Shown here one piece after another: positions 61,962-64,000 of a DNA stretch of 64,000 nucleotides. Positions within the stretch are counted from its first letter, which is position 1, and the number at the start of each line of letters is the position of its first letter. This DNA is from Cytophaga aurantiaca DSM 3654 (GTDB taxonomy: Bacteria > Bacteroidota > Bacteroidia > Cytophagales > Cytophagaceae), in assembly GCF_000379725.1 (NCBI RefSeq), contig NZ_KB903664.1, positions 62,154 to 126,153 of the forward strand, read 5' to 3'. Below the pieces are notes generated by a model. It was not told the DNA's origin. It searched no databases and saw only the letters and a program-made list of their open reading frames with translations. The position numbers were made by a program, and so were the translations under genes.

Positions 61962-62903
61962 ATGAAAGATTATCAGATACTCTTGTATTACTGCTATACC
62001 CACATAGCAGATCCTGATGCTTATCGGGAAGAACACCACCTTAAATGTCTTGAACTTGGTTTGCTTGGCCGTATCATTATTGCGAGCGAAGGCTTGAACG
62101 GTACAGTTTCCGGTACGGAAGAAGGCTGCCGTCAATACATGGAATATGTGAAAGCAGATCCGCGTTTTGAAGCGCTGGAATTTAAGATCGAAGCACACGA
62201 AGGGCATGCATTCCAGAAATTATATGTGCGTGTAAAACCTGAAATTGTTCACTCTTCTCTGAAGCATGTGGACCCTACAAAACGTACGGGGAAACATTTA
62301 GAGCCGGCAGAGTTTAAAGCCATGAAAGACCGCGATGATGTGGTTGTGCTGGACGTGCGTTCTAATTATGAACATCAGGTAGGGCGTTTTAAAAATGCCG
62401 TTACAATTGATATGGAAAATTTCCGGGATTTTCCGGAGAAAATAAAAGAACTGGATCACCTGAAAGGCAAGAAAGTATTGACGTATTGCACAGGCGGAAT
62501 CAAATGTGAGAAGGCAAGCGCGTTCTTGATAGAACAAGGTTTTGAAGATGTATACCAATTGCATGGAGGTATCATTAAATATGGTATTGAGCAAGGCGGC
62601 GAAGATTTTGAAGGCAAGTGTTACGTGTTCGACGGTCGTGTAATTGCAGACGTGAACAAAGTGAATCCAAGCATCATTTCGAAATGCTATGTATGCGGAA
62701 CGTTAAGCGATCGTATGGTGAATTGTGCAAATCCGGTATGTAACCGTCACGAACCGATGTGTGAAGCCTGTGGTGATAAAATGCAGGGTGCGTGTTCAGA
62801 AGAATGTAAATGTCATCCCGAGAAGCGTCCGTATGATGGTACCGGTGCGTATCCAAAAGAGCTGAACGGGTACGATCCTTATCTGCATGTTAAACGCAGT
62901 TAA
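61962..62903 (+). CDS. trhO: tRNA uridine(34) hydroxylase TrhO, rhodanese-domain protein (YceA-like)
   Basis: 313 residues from the ATG at 61962. A TTG eight codons upstream is in frame but far less likely, as MKDYQILLYYCYTHI is the conserved start. N-terminal acylphosphatase-like domain (1-95), then rhodanese domain with active-site C176 in YCTGGIKCEKAS (also C182). The C-terminal cysteine cluster (CYVCGTLSDRMVNCANPVC) looks metal-binding. It hydroxylates U34 in tRNA with molecular oxygen. Family identity is firm. Confidence 0.92.
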   Translation: MKDYQILLYYCYTHIADPDAYREEHHLKCLELGLLGRIIIASEGLNGTVSGTEEGCRQYMEYVKADPRFEALEFKIEAHEGHAFQKLYVRVKPEIVHSSLKHVDPTKRTGKHLEPAEFKAMKDRDDVVVLDVRSNYEHQVGRFKNAVTIDMENFRDFPEKIKELDHLKGKKVLTYCTGGIKCEKASAFLIEQGFEDVYQLHGGIIKYGIEQGGEDFEGKCYVFDGRVIADVNKVNPSIISKCYVCGTLSDRMVNCANPVCNRHEPMCEACGDKMQGACSEECKCHPEKRPYDGTGAYPKELNGYDPYLHVKRS

Positions 62904-62940
62904 ATTCCAAAGAACAAATTCCAAACGGAACAGGATATCA

Positions 62941-62976
62941 AAAAGAGTTGTGCTAACTAGTACGACTCTTTTTTGT
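62941..62976 (+). terminator. Terminator of trhO
   Basis: AAAAAGAGT pairs with ACTCTTTTT, extended by G-U pairs towards a short loop, followed by T's. Confidence 0.8.
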
Positions 62977-63163
62977 TTTATAGATTATTCAATGATCTTG
63001 AAGTCACAATTTGTGAACCCAAGCGTTACAAAGATTCGATGTATAATTTCTTAACACGAACTTTCTTTTCATACCACTATTTTTAAGAAGTTTTTATCGA
63101 TATTTGTCTCATTAATCGAAGTCCAATCGTATTAACATCTGCTGTTAATATAAATTCTGTCGC

Positions 63164-63856
63164 ATGAGTTCCATACGCTTAGCAGGAATGATCATATGGT
63201 CTATTCTGTGCATTACCTCTTCTATACTTGTTCGCTTTCTTACCTTTTCTACACATCTGGGTGTTGCTATGGCGCGTACGATGTGGGCACCTGTAATCTT
63301 ATGGTTAGCTGGTATTAAGTTAACGGTGAAAGGACTTGAAAATATTCCTACAGATAAGCAATCGTATATTGTGGTTGCCAATCATCAATCCGTGATTGAT
63401 ATTCCCATTTTGTTTTACACCCTTCCGTTCAATGTATATTTTGTAGCGAAAAAAGAAATAGCAAAAGTTCCTTTTATCGGCTGGTACATGTATGCAATGG
63501 GTATGATCTTTATCGACCGCGGCAGTCGTGATAAAGCCATGCAGAGTATGATCAACGCAGGTTCATTAATTCGGAATGGCAAAAGCGTAATGACCTTCCC
63601 GGAAGGTACACGTTCATTAGATGAAAAGATGGGTGTGTTTAAGGCGGGTACGTTTGTAATGGCTGAAAAAGCTGGTGTACCTATACTTCCTGTTAAGATC
63701 ACTGGTGCAGGCAAGATCTGGCCAAGCGGAAGCTTTACCATCAAGGGCGGACCTGTTACGGTGTCGTTTGGTGAGCCGATCTCAACTGCAGGTTTGAATG
63801 ATCAGACACGGGCTGCGTTTATTGAAGAGGTGAAGGGCAGAGTAGAGGCATTGTAA
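63164..63856 (+). CDS. plsC: 1-acyl-sn-glycerol-3-phosphate acyltransferase
   Basis: 230 residues. Two N-terminal hydrophobic segments (about 6-26 and 38-52), then the acyltransferase motifs NHQSVIDI (H74 and D79, spacing H-x4-D) and FPEGTRS (145-151). It acylates lysophosphatidic acid to phosphatidic acid at the inner membrane. Other lyso-lipid acyltransferases share the motifs. The 144 bases after its stop reach the window edge and hold no identifiable gene. Confidence 0.92.
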   Translation: MSSIRLAGMIIWSILCITSSILVRFLTFSTHLGVAMARTMWAPVILWLAGIKLTVKGLENIPTDKQSYIVVANHQSVIDIPILFYTLPFNVYFVAKKEIAKVPFIGWYMYAMGMIFIDRGSRDKAMQSMINAGSLIRNGKSVMTFPEGTRSLDEKMGVFKAGTFVMAEKAGVPILPVKITGAGKIWPSGSFTIKGGPVTVSFGEPISTAGLNDQTRAAFIEEVKGRVEAL

Positions 63857-64000
63857 GAGGCATAAGGCTGGTTGTTTCCTAGCCACTGCTCAACCCGTTG
63901 TTGTACCAACGGCCAACAACCCACAAAATTTTTTAGGAGATGGTCAATAGAGGCTGTTGTTGGTGTTTCTGCCTGAGTAAATGATATGATAGAGGTAGCG

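Noticed and set aside
63802-64000. Minus-strand frame open to the window edge, overlapping the end of plsC
   Set aside because: Too short to judge, no recognised motif, and the stop lies inside plsC. It could be the C-terminus of a gene beyond the window.
1-64000. tRNA or rRNA genes
   Set aside because: None recognised on either strand by eye; a covariance-model search would settle it.

Overview
The window is about 39% GC by eye and reads as the chromosome of a free-living Bacteroidetes bacterium of the Cytophaga type. Gene content and order (type IX secretion genes porT and porE-like, proteins with type IX C-terminal sorting domains, a menG-porT pair, DUF5606, DUF2851) and promoter words of the form TAnnTTTG all point there. 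From memory the best match is Cytophaga hutchinsonii. That species call is recognition, not a database result.

1-3.0 kb: a minus-strand efflux operon (GbsR/MarR-like regulator, TolC-type outer membrane channel, and the N-terminal part of an RND/HlyD-type adaptor cut by the window edge), then an HU gene. 3.6-19.7 kb: a complete, tightly packed division and cell wall (dcw) cluster on the plus strand: mraZ, rsmH, ftsL-like, ftsI, murE, two small helical proteins of unknown function, mraY, murD, ftsW, murG, murC, ftsQ, ftsA, ftsZ. It begins at a three-repeat MraZ operator and ends at a 20-bp perfect hairpin. 19.8-31.4 kb: housekeeping and stress genes (FMN reductase, a two-component system, a porin, rsgA-waaA, an MFS transporter, fur-ahpC, a low-molecular-weight phosphatase, a fructosamine-kinase family protein). 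31.4-33.3 kb: minus-strand DUF5606, TonB-C-like and engB genes.

33.5-42.7 kb is a protein secretion locus: two tandem PorE-like proteins (TPR, PD40 propeller, regulatory beta domain, OmpA domain), menG, porT, and two nearly identical secreted proteins with type IX sorting tails around an outer membrane barrel gene. 42.7-64 kb holds a saccharopine-dehydrogenase-like enzyme, multi-spanning membrane proteins, an IS200-like transposase, rnhA, trmN6, a SerC-like aminotransferase, aroQ, xerD, pyrD, ftsK, lolA, pyrF, an AI-2E family transporter, a DUF2851 protein, a NeuD-type acyltransferase, trhO and plsC.

The most unusual feature is in the spacers after 28 kb. Two kinds of structured repeat are inserted between genes and are absent from the dcw cluster. 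One is a set of 7-nt-period tandem arrays, usually in inverted pairs, each locus with its own heptamer and several lying against a TAnnTTTG promoter. The other is a set of paired palindromes resembling REP/BIME or MITE elements. One type flanks the single HUH/Y1 transposase gene, and another is a 164-bp element with 27-bp perfect inverted ends.
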